Assembly: GCA_047973125.1 (NCBI GenBank)
Contig: JBKEBK010000007.1
Span: forward strand, 1 to 55,369
DNA from: CAYNRG01 sp047973125
GTDB lineage: Bacteria; Bacillota_I; Bacilli_A; Erysipelotrichales; Erysipelotrichaceae
DNA: 55,369 nt
Direction: 5' to 3'
Shown: positions 44,844 to 51,539 of the stretch, piece by piece
Numbering within the stretch: position 1 is the first letter of the stretch
Layout: each line of letters begins with the position of its first letter
Notes under the pieces: generated by a model
Told to the model about the DNA's origin: nothing
Seen by the model: the letters and a program-made list of their open reading frames with translations, nothing else
The model's database searches: none
Program-made: the position numbers and the translations under genes

Positions 44844-45803
44844 CTACAATAGCGGATTAATCATTTCCTCAATAATTTTTTCTAAGCCATCACATGATTT
44901 ATCAAACTTTGCTTGATCAACTTCATTTAATGGAAGCACCTGTACTTCCTTTACTCCCATGCGATTTATAAGAGCAGGAACACCAATATAAAGTCCACTT
45001 TTTCCATACTCGCCATTTTGATAAGCCGATACTGGAAGAATTAGACTTTCATTATTAAGTACTGCAAGCACCAATCGATTAAGCGCAAGCCCAATACCAT
45101 AATAGGTTGCCTTTTTCTTCTCAATTATTTCATAAGCCGCCTTTTGTACTTGAGCATAGATATCTAAAAGATCTTCTAAATTCTTCCCTCTTTCATCTAA
45201 TTGCTTAAGTAAACTCTTGGTTCCAACATAACTATTAGTCCATGATACAAAACTTGAATCTCCATGTTCTCCCATAATATAAGCGTGCACATTTGTTGGG
45301 TTAACATCTAAGTATTGCCCCATCATATATCTTAGTCTTGCTGTATCTAGCATAGTACCTGATCCAAATACTTGATTGTTAGGCAATCCAGTTACTTTTT
45401 GAACAACATAAGTCATGATATCTACTGGATTACTCGCAACTATAATAACACCATTAAAGCCACTTTTTTTGATATTATTACTAATATCAATCATAATTTT
45501 TGCATTTACTTCACTTAATTGTAATCTTGTTTGTCCTGGCTTTTGTGCAACTCCTGCAGTTATAACTATAACACTAGCATCACTACAATCATCATAGTCT
45601 CCAGCTTTAATTTCCATTTTACTATTTGATGCAAATGATAAACCATGGGCTAAGTCCATCGCTTCTCCCTGAGCCTTTTCTTTATTTACATCAATCAGTA
45701 CTAGCTCATCTATACCACGTTGGGTCATTAAACTATAAGCCATACTCATACCAACCATACCAGTACCAACTAATACAACTTTTCTATTTCCAAATATTTT
45801 CAT
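44844..45803 (-). CDS. ldh: L-lactate dehydrogenase
   Basis: This 319-residue NAD-dependent cytosolic enzyme reduces pyruvate to lactate. VGTGMVGMS (NAD site), AQKPGQTR (loop with the Gln that selects pyruvate over oxaloacetate, and the catalytic Arg), SNPVDI and GEHGDSS (active-site His) are present. Length is typical. It is monocistronic, with an AAAGGAG ribosome-binding site. Confidence 0.95.
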   Translation of the reverse strand: MKIFGNRKVVLVGTGMVGMSMAYSLMTQRGIDELVLIDVNKEKAQGEAMDLAHGLSFASNSKMEIKAGDYDDCSDASVIVITAGVAQKPGQTRLQLSEVNAKIMIDISNNIKKSGFNGVIIVASNPVDIMTYVVQKVTGLPNNQVFGSGTMLDTARLRYMMGQYLDVNPTNVHAYIMGEHGDSSFVSWTNSYVGTKSLLKQLDERGKNLEDLLDIYAQVQKAAYEIIEKKKATYYGIGLALNRLVLAVLNNESLILPVSAYQNGEYGKSGLYIGVPALINRMGVKEVQVLPLNEVDQAKFDKSCDGLEKIIEEMINPLL

Positions 45804-45855
45804 TTTAAAATTCTCCTTTGGTATATTCTACTATTTACGATATTTAATTTCTACT

Positions 45856-48153
45856 TTAAAGCTCTAATTTTTTCCTTTTATCGTAGAACACTTTAATAAA
45901 ATATATACCAAAAGCAAAAATTGAAATAAACGAAATAATTGCACCAGTTTTAAATCCATCAGGAGTAAAATACATTTGTATATTAACATCACCCTTAGGA
46001 GCTTCTACCGCCATAAAACCACCATTAACACGATAAACATCTTGAAGCTTTCCATTAAGTGTAATTTTCCAGCCTTTATCATATGGAAGTTTTATTTGAA
46101 TAATGCCATCTTCTTTTAAGTGAACATTCGCAAAAACACTGTTTCCATTAGTATTTACATTATATAAATCAACATAAGAATCATTAACTTTATCTTTTAG
46201 ATATTCATATAAGTCATCCTCTACAACAATACCATCGTAAAACTGTTTTAAATCTTTAAATTCAGATTGCTTAATTACCTTATTAACACCAGTAATAAAT
46301 GGTTGATAATCCATGTTTTCATATACCCTAATACTCTCAAAATATGCATCATCTATCAACTTCCAATTAATACCATCTATAAGTTCATCCTCATTTGTAA
46401 CCATAGCATATTTAACACTTAAATAGTTCATTAAATCCTTATCTTCAATATCAAAGATCATTTGAGAATTATAGCTTATTATCTGAGGAGCCATTTTTGA
46501 TAACTTATAAATACTAGGAGTAATTGTTGAAGCATAGACACTTAAGCCATGATATCCATAAGTCATTGCAATATTATGAGAATAATTCCATGTCAGTGAC
46601 TTTGAAACATACAATCGATAATATAAGTTTAAATTATTAGGATCTAAGTAATCTAAATAATTATTTAGCTGCTCTTCTTTTTTCTCTATTACCGAGACTG
46701 CCCTCTTGTGAAATTCATACGTTCCACTATATCCTCTATTTAACTTTACACTATAATAATTCCATCCAAAAAAAGTAAACTCAACAACGGTAATTATAAG
46801 TAAAATTTTTAAGAAGTTCTCTTTATTTCTTACTAGAATAAAAGATGTTAATGCAATAAAAATCATCGACTTTAAAAATATAGTCCACTGTAATTGATAA
46901 GATAATAATTCTACATTTAAAATTTTAGAAGTCATTGGAATACCAATAAAACAAAGTAAAACCACCCCAAAAGCACACCATGAAATTTTCTTTAAACTAA
47001 AACTTTTTAAATTTGATAAAACATAAGCCATTGTCGATATATTAAAGAAAATAATAAACATACTCCATCTAAAAGAAGGATCACTAAAACCATGAATTGC
47101 TCCATTAAAAATCTTTAAAGCCAACATTACATACAGTATTACATGAAAGATTATTGTAGCTTTTTTATACTTATCTAGCGATTCTTTTTTAAAGGCAAAC
47201 AACATACTAACAATACTTATTGAAACTACTGAACCCGCCCATAATGCCAACTCTCTTGTAACATGCCATCCAGTTTCAAAGATGTTGTTTCCATAAATAT
47301 ATAACTGACTTGGAACAAATGTTGCAAAAAGTTGATGAAGATAAATTTTCCACTTTTGAGTAAAAAACAGCTTTGATAAATAAAACCCTGCCCTTTCACT
47401 CTCCCTCATATAAAGTAAGGTTGGATAGGTTGATACCATAGTACAACCAACTGCAACTATGTAAATCAAAATTAACTTCAAACATCTTTTTATAAAGTTA
47501 TTAAAATTTCCATTTATCATGTAATAACGATATATAAAGTATAATGGCGAAATCATTGAAATTGAAAAGAAAAAATACCAGTTAGTAAGAAGTAGTAATA
47601 TACACATAAGTGCATATAGTAAAACTTTATTTTCCTTAAGATATTTTTCAATTCCCAAAAAATAGAAAGGAGTTAAACAGTAAAACGAGAAAAACATTGG
47701 ATGGCCACTAAAAAGAAACATCCAAGAACTCAAACCAAATGCTATTGATCCAATGTATATTATATATTTTGAATATTTAAATTTATTTAAATAAATCGCC
47801 ATCCCAATAACAGCAACCAAAACTTTAAACATCAACAAATACATTTGTACATCAAAAAAATTATAACTTCTAAAAATATATCCAATCAAATTAAAAATAT
47901 CTGTACTGCCATAAAAAGTCATCGAAGAATAAAAGTTAGTACCCAAAAACATTACCCATGAATAAAATGGCAAAGTCCCCGTTTCAAAAAAATTACTCCA
48001 TAAATTATATAGTTCCTTAGTAAAAAATAAATACTGTGGTTTTAAATCTGTTCCAACTGTAAGTGGTCTGTTTGCTAAAAGTATTGGAGAAAATATAACC
48101 AATAACATCGCAACTACAATACCAACTAAAATTAAATAGTCTCTTTTTTTCAT
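45856..48153 (-). CDS. YfhO-like multi-pass membrane protein (GT-C type)
   Basis: The 765-residue protein has an N-terminal signal-anchor, about 12-13 hydrophobic helices in the first ~480 residues, an extracellular-type soluble stretch (about 485-730) and a final C-terminal helix with a basic tail. The opening PLTVGTDLKPQYLFF, with Asp in the first loop, and the overall plan match YfhO/GT-C proteins, which in Bacillota attach sugars to teichoic acids from lipid carriers. The specific acceptor is not known. Confidence 0.82.
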   Translation of the reverse strand: MKKRDYLILVGIVVAMLLVIFSPILLANRPLTVGTDLKPQYLFFTKELYNLWSNFFETGTLPFYSWVMFLGTNFYSSMTFYGSTDIFNLIGYIFRSYNFFDVQMYLLMFKVLVAVIGMAIYLNKFKYSKYIIYIGSIAFGLSSWMFLFSGHPMFFSFYCLTPFYFLGIEKYLKENKVLLYALMCILLLLTNWYFFFSISMISPLYFIYRYYMINGNFNNFIKRCLKLILIYIVAVGCTMVSTYPTLLYMRESERAGFYLSKLFFTQKWKIYLHQLFATFVPSQLYIYGNNIFETGWHVTRELALWAGSVVSISIVSMLFAFKKESLDKYKKATIIFHVILYVMLALKIFNGAIHGFSDPSFRWSMFIIFFNISTMAYVLSNLKSFSLKKISWCAFGVVLLCFIGIPMTSKILNVELLSYQLQWTIFLKSMIFIALTSFILVRNKENFLKILLIITVVEFTFFGWNYYSVKLNRGYSGTYEFHKRAVSVIEKKEEQLNNYLDYLDPNNLNLYYRLYVSKSLTWNYSHNIAMTYGYHGLSVYASTITPSIYKLSKMAPQIISYNSQMIFDIEDKDLMNYLSVKYAMVTNEDELIDGINWKLIDDAYFESIRVYENMDYQPFITGVNKVIKQSEFKDLKQFYDGIVVEDDLYEYLKDKVNDSYVDLYNVNTNGNSVFANVHLKEDGIIQIKLPYDKGWKITLNGKLQDVYRVNGGFMAVEAPKGDVNIQMYFTPDGFKTGAIISFISIFAFGIYFIKVFYDKRKKLEL

Positions 48154-48403
48154 TTGTCCCCCTTTAAATGTCTAATTAAACCCCCTGTAGTTTTAAAAGT
48201 ATTTTATAATGAAAATATTTCCTTAATTATCATATAGTAATCGTAATTATCAAGTTTAACAGTAACAATTATATCAAAAAAAATTAATAAATTATACACA
48301 AGATACACCATTTTTTATAAACCAAAGCCAACAATATTACAAAAAATAATAAAACCTAAGATTATTTTATACATTATTAAGAGTAATATGTTTATTACAT
48401 AAT
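48154..48403. other. Intergenic region without a recognisable gene
   Basis: About 250 bp of very AT-rich sequence upstream of the YfhO-like gene; it should contain that gene's minus-strand promoter, but I cannot pick one with confidence. Confidence 0.5.
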
Positions 48404-48431
48404 AAAAAAACTAAATCTTATTAAGACTTAG
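48404..48431 (-). terminator. Minus-strand terminator on the chromosomal side of the att site
   Basis: On the minus strand CTAAGTCTT pairs with AAGATTTAG (one G-U) and is followed by seven T. It lies 14 bp beyond the tRNA 3' fragment, in the position of a tRNA gene's own terminator, although no complete minus-strand gene precedes it here. Confidence 0.75.
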
Positions 48432-48444
48432 AAAATTTTAAATT

Positions 48445-48462
48445 TGGTGCGGATGAAGGGAA
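48445..48462 (-). other. tRNA 3'-end fragment, probable attachment site (att)
   Basis: TGGTGCGGATGAAGGGAA is the reverse complement of a tRNA 3' end: TTCCCTT, the acceptor strand CATCCGC, discriminator A and CCA. No matching 5' half, anticodon or D-arm follows to the right. A terminator follows on the tRNA's downstream side. This is the classic scar left when an integrase uses a tRNA 3' end; the intact tRNA should lie at the element's other end, outside the window. Confidence 0.7.
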
Positions 48463-48554
48463 CGGATAAAAGCGTTTTTTATATACTTATAGTGTTCTTA
48501 AACCCTTATAAATAGGCGTTTTTCATAACATTGAATTTATAGTTTTATTTTTTT

Positions 48555-48574
48555 TGGTGCCAAAATGGTGCCAA
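48555..48574 (+). repeat. TGGTGCC direct repeat next to the att site
   Basis: TGGTGCC occurs twice, 11 bp apart, about 100 bp inside the element. Such short repeats next to att are often integrase arm-binding sites; this is inference. Part of it (AAAATGGTGCCAA) recurs inverted at 14496-14508. Confidence 0.5.
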
Positions 48575-48623
48575 TTTCCTTAATAAAAATTATATAAAAA
48601 ATGCAATAAAAAATAAAAAAGGA

Positions 48624-48652
48624 TTGACATACTAAATTGAGTATGATATAAT
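48624..48652 (+). promoter_or_regulatory. Promoter of cassette 1
   Basis: TTGACA, 17-bp spacer, TATAAT (full consensus). The spacer TACTAAATTGAGTA is a one-base variant of the palindrome TACTCAATTGAGTA of cassette 3. Confidence 0.85.
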
Positions 48653-48679
48653 TTATATATAGAAAGGAGGTAAGATATT

Positions 48680-48778
48680 ATCGATTGGTATATAATAAAA
48701 GATTTCTTAGAGGCTCTAACCTACGTTGCCGCGTTGGTATTAGCAATTAAAGAAATCTTAAAATGTAAAAGGGATTAG
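48680..48778 (+). CDS. Cassette 1 peptide A (32 aa, ATC at the start position)
   Basis: The frame is open from the position homologous to the ATG of the other A peptides, but the codon here is ATC (followed by GATTGG). The peptide ends in RD like all A peptides; its centre (LTYVAALVLAIKEIL) is hydrophobic. Because no ATG, GTG or in-frame TTG is available, it is either silenced or begins at a rare ATC/ATT codon behind a very strong GGAGG. Confidence 0.45.
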   Translation: MDWYIIKDFLEALTYVAALVLAIKEILKCKRD

Positions 48779-48835
48779 ATAAATGGGGAGTAAATCCCCT
48801 CCCTTACAATCGAATTATATCATAAAAAAACAATT

Positions 48836-48910
48836 ATGCAAATAGGAGGATTAGTTGCAATAGCTATTATACTTTTCATTATTATAAAAAATAAAAACAA
48901 AGAAAAATAA
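48836..48910 (+). CDS. Cassette 1 peptide B (24 aa, single membrane helix)
   Basis: Reads MQIGGLVAIAIILFIIIK, then a Lys/Asn-rich tail. It occupies the B position and shares the plan of B peptides: short acidic or polar start, one membrane span, basic C-terminus. Confidence 0.55.
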   Translation: MQIGGLVAIAIILFIIIKNKNKEK

Positions 48911-48960
48911 AAATTTAGTGATGAAAGCATGACCAAAACAAACACATGGTATAGCAGAAA

Positions 48961-49006
48961 AAAACAATGCAACAAGCCATTGATGAACCAAAAAAATAGG
49001 GAGTAA
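48961..49006 (+). pseudogene. Cassette 1 remnant of an RHH gene
   Basis: ACAATGCAACAAGCCATTGA and following bases align with the 3' end of the RHH gene at 51311-51514 (AATGCAAGAAATCATTGA), ending at the shared terminator. The rest of the gene is unrecognisable. Confidence 0.55.
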
Positions 49007-49029
49007 CAACAAAGTTACAACCCTTTTTT
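48999..49029 (+). terminator. Terminator of cassette 1
   Basis: GGG-GTAAC-AACAAA-GTTAC-AA-CCC followed by six T. Confidence 0.8.
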
Positions 49030-49059
49030 AATAAAAAATATTTTAAAAAAAAACTAAAA

Positions 49060-49094
49060 AAGTTTATAAATTTAGTAGACATAAGTTTATAAAT
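49060..49094 (+). promoter_or_regulatory. Two AAGTTTATAAAT repeats at the cassette 2 promoter
   Basis: AAGTTTATAAAT occurs at 49060-49071 and 49083-49094, 23 bp apart, one before the -35 and one in the spacer. They replace the TACTCAATTGAGTA-type operator of the other cassettes, and this is the only cassette with an XRE regulator. Confidence 0.65.
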
Positions 49095-49104
49095 GTGGTA
49101 TAAT
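49076..49104 (+). promoter_or_regulatory. Promoter of cassette 2
   Basis: TAGACA, 17-bp spacer, TATAAT. Confidence 0.8.
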
Positions 49105-49131
49105 TTATATATAGAAAGGAGGTAAGTAATT

Positions 49132-49215
49132 ATGTTAGACTTAATAATAAAAATACTAACTACTCTCGCACTCGTACTGCAGATAATAGAAAGTATTACA
49201 GAACTGAGAGATTAA
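49132..49215 (+). CDS. Cassette 2 peptide A (27 aa)
   Basis: Begins MLDLIIKILTTLALVLQ and ends TELRD. It is an amphipathic or membrane-seeking helix flanked by charges (Asp3, Lys7; Glu/Arg/Asp at the end). GAAAGGAGG lies 9 bp before the ATG. Strong conservation of frame and ends across units argues that it is translated. Confidence 0.65.
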   Translation: MLDLIIKILTTLALVLQIIESITELRD

Positions 49216-49275
49216 TTTCTCTCTCCCCTACTGGGGGATACACTATTATTATATACTAACATAATGAAAAAGTAA

Positions 49276-49368
49276 ATGGATATTGGATTAATTTTAAGTA
49301 TTATTATTTTAGTTTTAGCTATTATTAACCTTGTATTAACTGTACAAATCAACAAAAAAGGTAAGTAA
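49276..49368 (+). CDS. Cassette 2 peptide B (30 aa)
   Basis: Begins MDIGLILSIIILVLAIINL and ends QINKKGK: a single membrane helix with a positive C-terminal tail, resembling the size and charge plan of type I toxins and small holin-like peptides. Confidence 0.65.
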   Translation: MDIGLILSIIILVLAIINLVLTVQINKKGK

Positions 49369-49416
49369 CAACTAAGTTGTCAAGCCAATGAAACAACCAA
49401 AAAGGAGGTTAAAAAA

Positions 49417-49647
49417 ATGGATTTAAAACAAAAATTAAATGAAGATAGAGTTAAAAAAGAGCTTTCGCTTAGACAGTTAGCTAAATTATCAGGCGTCAGT
49501 TTTGGAACTGTCTTCAGAATTGAAAACGGAACACGCATTCCAAAGTTTGAAACAGTAGAAAAGATTTTTAGTGCTCTAGGATATTCAGACGAGGACATTA
49601 TCAAATTATTTTTAGAAGACAAAAGAAATAGGGAAGTAACTAATTAG
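49417..49647 (+). CDS. XRE family HTH regulator of cassette 2
   Basis: The 76-residue HTH_3 protein (LSLRQLAKLSGVSFGTVFRI, ENGTRIPKFETVEKI) has AAAGGAGG before the ATG. Its last codons run through the first arm of the conserved cassette terminator in a different frame from RHH genes and stop at TAG inside the loop. This suggests the XRE gene replaced an RHH gene upstream of an older terminator. It is probably an autoregulator binding the AAGTTTATAAAT repeats. Confidence 0.85.
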   Translation: MDLKQKLNEDRVKKELSLRQLAKLSGVSFGTVFRIENGTRIPKFETVEKIFSALGYSDEDIIKLFLEDKRNREVTN

Positions 49648-49662
49648 TTACAACCCTTTTTT
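49631..49662 (+). terminator. Terminator of cassette 2
   Basis: GGG-AA-GTAAC-TAATTA-GTTAC-AA-CCC followed by six T; the XRE stop lies in the loop. Confidence 0.85.
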
Positions 49663-49698
49663 AATTAATAAAATAAATAAAAAAAGTATACAAAAGGC

Positions 49699-49727
49699 TT
49701 GACGTACTCAATTGAGTATGATATAAT
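49699..49727 (+). promoter_or_regulatory. Promoter of cassette 3 with a perfect palindromic operator
   Basis: TTGACG, 17-bp spacer, TATAAT. The spacer contains the 14-bp perfect palindrome TACTCAATTGAGTA (49705-49718), a likely site for the RHH protein of the same cassette. Confidence 0.82.
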
Positions 49728-49750
49728 TTATATATAGAAAGGAGGTAAGT

Positions 49751-49834
49751 ATGTTAGATTTAATAATAAAAATACTGTATATCAGTGTACTAGCACTACA
49801 ATTGATAAACAGCATTAGAAACTTGAGAGATTAA
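49751..49834 (+). CDS. Cassette 3 peptide A (27 aa)
   Basis: Begins MLDLIIKILYISVLALQL and ends RNLRD. The RBS-ATG spacing is 5 bp shorter than in the other units. Otherwise as cassette 2 peptide A. Confidence 0.65.
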   Translation: MLDLIIKILYISVLALQLINSIRNLRD

Positions 49835-49896
49835 TTTCTCTCTCCCCTTTAGGGGGATTACAATATTATTATATAACATCTAACAGAAAAAGTAAA

Positions 49897-49992
49897 ATGG
49901 ATATAGATTTAATTTTAAATTTTATTATTTTAGTTTTGGGTATTATTACACTTGTATTAACTGTACAAGGTAACAAAAAGAAAGGAGAATAA
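49897..49992 (+). CDS. Cassette 3 peptide B (31 aa)
   Basis: Begins MDIDLILNFIILVLGIITL and ends NKKKGE; single membrane helix with a basic tail. Its 3' end (AAAGGAG) serves as the ribosome-binding site of the RHH gene 4 bp downstream, so the two are coupled. Confidence 0.65.
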   Translation: MDIDLILNFIILVLGIITLVLTVQGNKKKGE

Positions 49993-49996
49993 AAAA

Positions 49997-50200
49997 ATGA
50001 GTGAAGAAAAGTTTGACCAAAAAAAATATACAGCTCAATGGACAAAAGAGAATATGCGAAGTGTGTCAGCTAAATTTAAAAAAGACCTTGTAAATGAATT
50101 TAGAGCAGCTTGTGAGGTCCTAGAGATTAGCCAATCACAAATATTTAAAAAGGCAATGAAAGACACTATTGACATGGCAAACAAAAAAATGGGGAAGTAA
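49997..50200 (+). CDS. Ribbon-helix-helix regulator of cassette 3
   Basis: The 67-residue protein keeps the core of the family (VSAKFKKDLVNEFRAACE, VLEISQSQIFKKAM) with a diverged N-terminal tail (MSEEKFDQKKYTAQW). RHH proteins bind palindromes as dimers; the cassette promoter carries the only perfect TACTCAATTGAGTA, consistent with autoregulation. A partner role as antitoxin to the peptides is speculative. Its TAA lies in the terminator stem. Confidence 0.8.
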   Translation: MSEEKFDQKKYTAQWTKENMRSVSAKFKKDLVNEFRAACEVLEISQSQIFKKAMKDTIDMANKKMGK

Positions 50201-50222
50201 CTAATTAGTTACACCCTTTTTT
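50192..50222 (+). terminator. Terminator of cassette 3
   Basis: GGG-AA-GTAAC-TAATTA-GTTAC-A-CCC followed by six T. Confidence 0.85.
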
Positions 50223-50258
50223 AATTTAAAAAAATAAATAAAAAAGTTTTAAAAAAGG

Positions 50259-50287
50259 TTGACACACTCAGTTGCGTATGATATACT
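50259..50287 (+). promoter_or_regulatory. Promoter of cassette 4
   Basis: TTGACA, 17-bp spacer, TATACT. The operator half sites are degraded (CACTCAGTTGCGTA) in the same way as in cassettes 5 and 6. Confidence 0.82.
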
Positions 50288-50314
50288 TTATATATAGAAA
50301 GGAGGTAAGTAATT

Positions 50315-50398
50315 ATGTTAGACTTTATAATAAAAATACTAACTACCATTACATTAGCCGTGAAATTGGTAGAAAGTATCAACAACTTGAGAGATTAA
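50315..50398 (+). CDS. Cassette 4 peptide A (27 aa)
   Basis: Begins MLDFIIKILTTITLAVKLVE and ends NNLRD; same plan as the other A peptides. Confidence 0.63.
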   Translation: MLDFIIKILTTITLAVKLVESINNLRD

Positions 50399-50459
50399 TT
50401 TCTCTCTCCCCTTTAGGGGGTTACAATATTATTATATACTAACATAATGAAAAAGTAAA

Positions 50460-50555
50460 ATGGATATAGGTTTAATTTTAAGTATTGTTATTTTAATTTT
50501 ATCTTTGATTAATTTAGCGTTATCACTGCAAAGCAACAAAAAGAAAGGAAGATAA
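50460..50555 (+). CDS. Cassette 4 peptide B (31 aa)
   Basis: Begins MDIGLILSIVILILSLINL and ends NKKKGR; the peptide is identical to that of cassette 5. Confidence 0.65.
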   Translation: MDIGLILSIVILILSLINLALSLQSNKKKGR

Positions 50556-50618
50556 AAAGCCCTTTAACAAAAGAGAATACAACCACAATTAGGATAAGGC
50601 AAAAAAACAAGGGAGTAA
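50552..50618 (+). pseudogene. Cassette 4 internally deleted RHH gene
   Basis: GATAAAAAGCCCTTTAACA and the next bases match the start of the RHH genes without their ATG; TGG has become TAG (AATTAGGAT), and most of the DNA-binding core is deleted before the final GGGAGTAA. Confidence 0.75.
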
Positions 50619-50639
50619 CCAATCAGTTACACCCTTTTT
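50611..50639 (+). terminator. Terminator of cassette 4
   Basis: GGG-A-GTAAC-CAATCA-GTTAC-A-CCC followed by five T. Confidence 0.8.
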
Positions 50640-50676
50640 AATTTAAAAAAATAAATAAAAATATTTATAAAAAAGA

Positions 50677-50705
50677 TTGACACACTCAGTTGCGTATGAT
50701 ATACT
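50677..50705 (+). promoter_or_regulatory. Promoter of cassette 5
   Basis: TTGACA, 17-bp spacer, TATACT; identical core to cassette 4. Confidence 0.82.
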
Positions 50706-50732
50706 TTATATATAGAAAGGAGGTAAGTAATT

Positions 50733-50816
50733 ATCTTAGACTTAATAATAAAAATACTGCGTATCAGTGCATTGGTTGTACAGTTGATAAACAGTATTAA
50801 GAAAATGAGAGATTAA
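50733..50816 (+). CDS. Cassette 5 peptide A (27 aa, ATC at the start position)
   Basis: Homologous frame intact (LDLIIKILRISALVVQL ... KKMRD) but the initiator reads ATC instead of ATG, as in cassette 1. With an intact GGAGG it may still be translated weakly, or A has been silenced while B is kept. Confidence 0.45.
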   Translation: MLDLIIKILRISALVVQLINSIKKMRD

Positions 50817-50877
50817 AATCTCTCTCCCCCACTGGGGGATACACTATTATTATATACTAACATAATGAAAAAGTAAA

Positions 50878-50973
50878 ATGGATATAGGTTTAATTTTAAG
50901 TATTGTTATTTTAATTTTGTCTTTAATTAATTTAGCATTATCACTGCAAAGCAACAAAAAGAAAGGAAGATAA
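50878..50973 (+). CDS. Cassette 5 peptide B (31 aa)
   Basis: Identical in protein sequence to cassette 4 peptide B (MDIGLILSIVILILSLINL start, KKKGR end), pointing to recent duplication. Confidence 0.65.
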   Translation: MDIGLILSIVILILSLINLALSLQSNKKKGR

Positions 50974-51037
50974 AAAGCCCTTTAACAAAAGAGAATACAA
51001 CCACAATTAGGATAAGGCAAAAAAAACAAGGGAGCAA
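50970..51037 (+). pseudogene. Cassette 5 internally deleted RHH gene
   Basis: Same deletion and same TAG as in cassette 4, so the deletion predates the duplication of these two units. The normal TAA has also changed (GGGAGCAAC). Confidence 0.72.
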
Positions 51038-51062
51038 CCAATCAGCTACAACCCCTTTTTTA
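51030..51062 (+). terminator. Terminator of cassette 5 (weakened)
   Basis: GGG...CCCC with the inner arms mutated (GCAAC/GCTAC), followed by six T; the inner stem no longer pairs fully. Confidence 0.6.
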
Positions 51063-51108
51063 ATTTAAAAAAATAAGTAAAAAAAATAAAAAAAGTATAT
51101 AAAAAAGG

Positions 51109-51137
51109 TTGACACACTCAGTTGCGTATGATATACT
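51109..51137 (+). promoter_or_regulatory. Promoter of cassette 6
   Basis: TTGACA, 17-bp spacer, TATACT; same degraded operator as cassettes 4 and 5. Confidence 0.82.
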
Positions 51138-51164
51138 TTATATATAGAAAGGAGGTAAGTAATT

Positions 51165-51248
51165 ATGTTAGATTTAATAATAAAAATACTAACTACTATC
51201 GCACTTGTATTACAGATAATAGAAAGTATCAACAGATTGAGAGATTAA
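51165..51248 (+). CDS. Cassette 6 peptide A (27 aa)
   Basis: Begins MLDLIIKILTTIALVLQIIE and ends NRLRD; close to cassette 2 peptide A. The AGAGA/TCTCT stem sits on its stop codon. Confidence 0.65.
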   Translation: MLDLIIKILTTIALVLQIIESINRLRD

Positions 51249-51310
51249 TTTCTCTCTCCCCCTTTAGGGGGATACACTATTATTATATACTAACATAACG
51301 AAAAAGTAAA

Positions 51311-51514
51311 ATGGATAAAAAAACATTTAACCAAAGAGAGTACAACTACAATTGGGATAAAGCAAACATGGCAACGGTTAACACAAAATTTAAAAAGGAT
51401 TTTGTGAACGAATTTAAAGCAGCTTGTAAGGTGCTAGAGATTAGCCAGTCACAAGCCGTTAAAAAAGGAATGCAAGAAATCATTGATGAAGCAAATAAAA
51501 AAACAGGGAAGTAA
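51311..51514 (+). CDS. Ribbon-helix-helix regulator of cassette 6
   Basis: The 67-residue RHH protein is 59/67 identical to the solitary RHH protein at 14643-14846 and has the intact core (TVNTKFKKDFVNEFKAACK, VLEISQSQAVKKGMQEII). Its ATG occupies the exact site where peptide B starts in other cassettes (after AAAAAGTAAA), so B has been lost by deletion. No strong RBS precedes it here; coupling to peptide A through the two stems is possible. Confidence 0.82.
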   Translation: MDKKTFNQREYNYNWDKANMATVNTKFKKDFVNEFKAACKVLEISQSQAVKKGMQEIIDEANKKTGK

Positions 51515-51539
51515 CTAATCAGTTACAACCCCTTTTTTT
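51506..51539 (+). terminator. Terminator of cassette 6, probably bidirectional
   Basis: GGG-AA-GTAAC-TAATCA-GTTAC-AA-CCCC followed by seven T; on the minus strand it is followed by TGTTTTTTT, so it may also end the prophage late transcript. Confidence 0.85.

Noticed and set aside
48445..48462. A complete tRNA gene on the minus strand
   Set aside because: Only the 3' T-arm/acceptor half is present; no anticodon arm or 5' acceptor strand (GCGGATG) follows within tRNA distance to the right.
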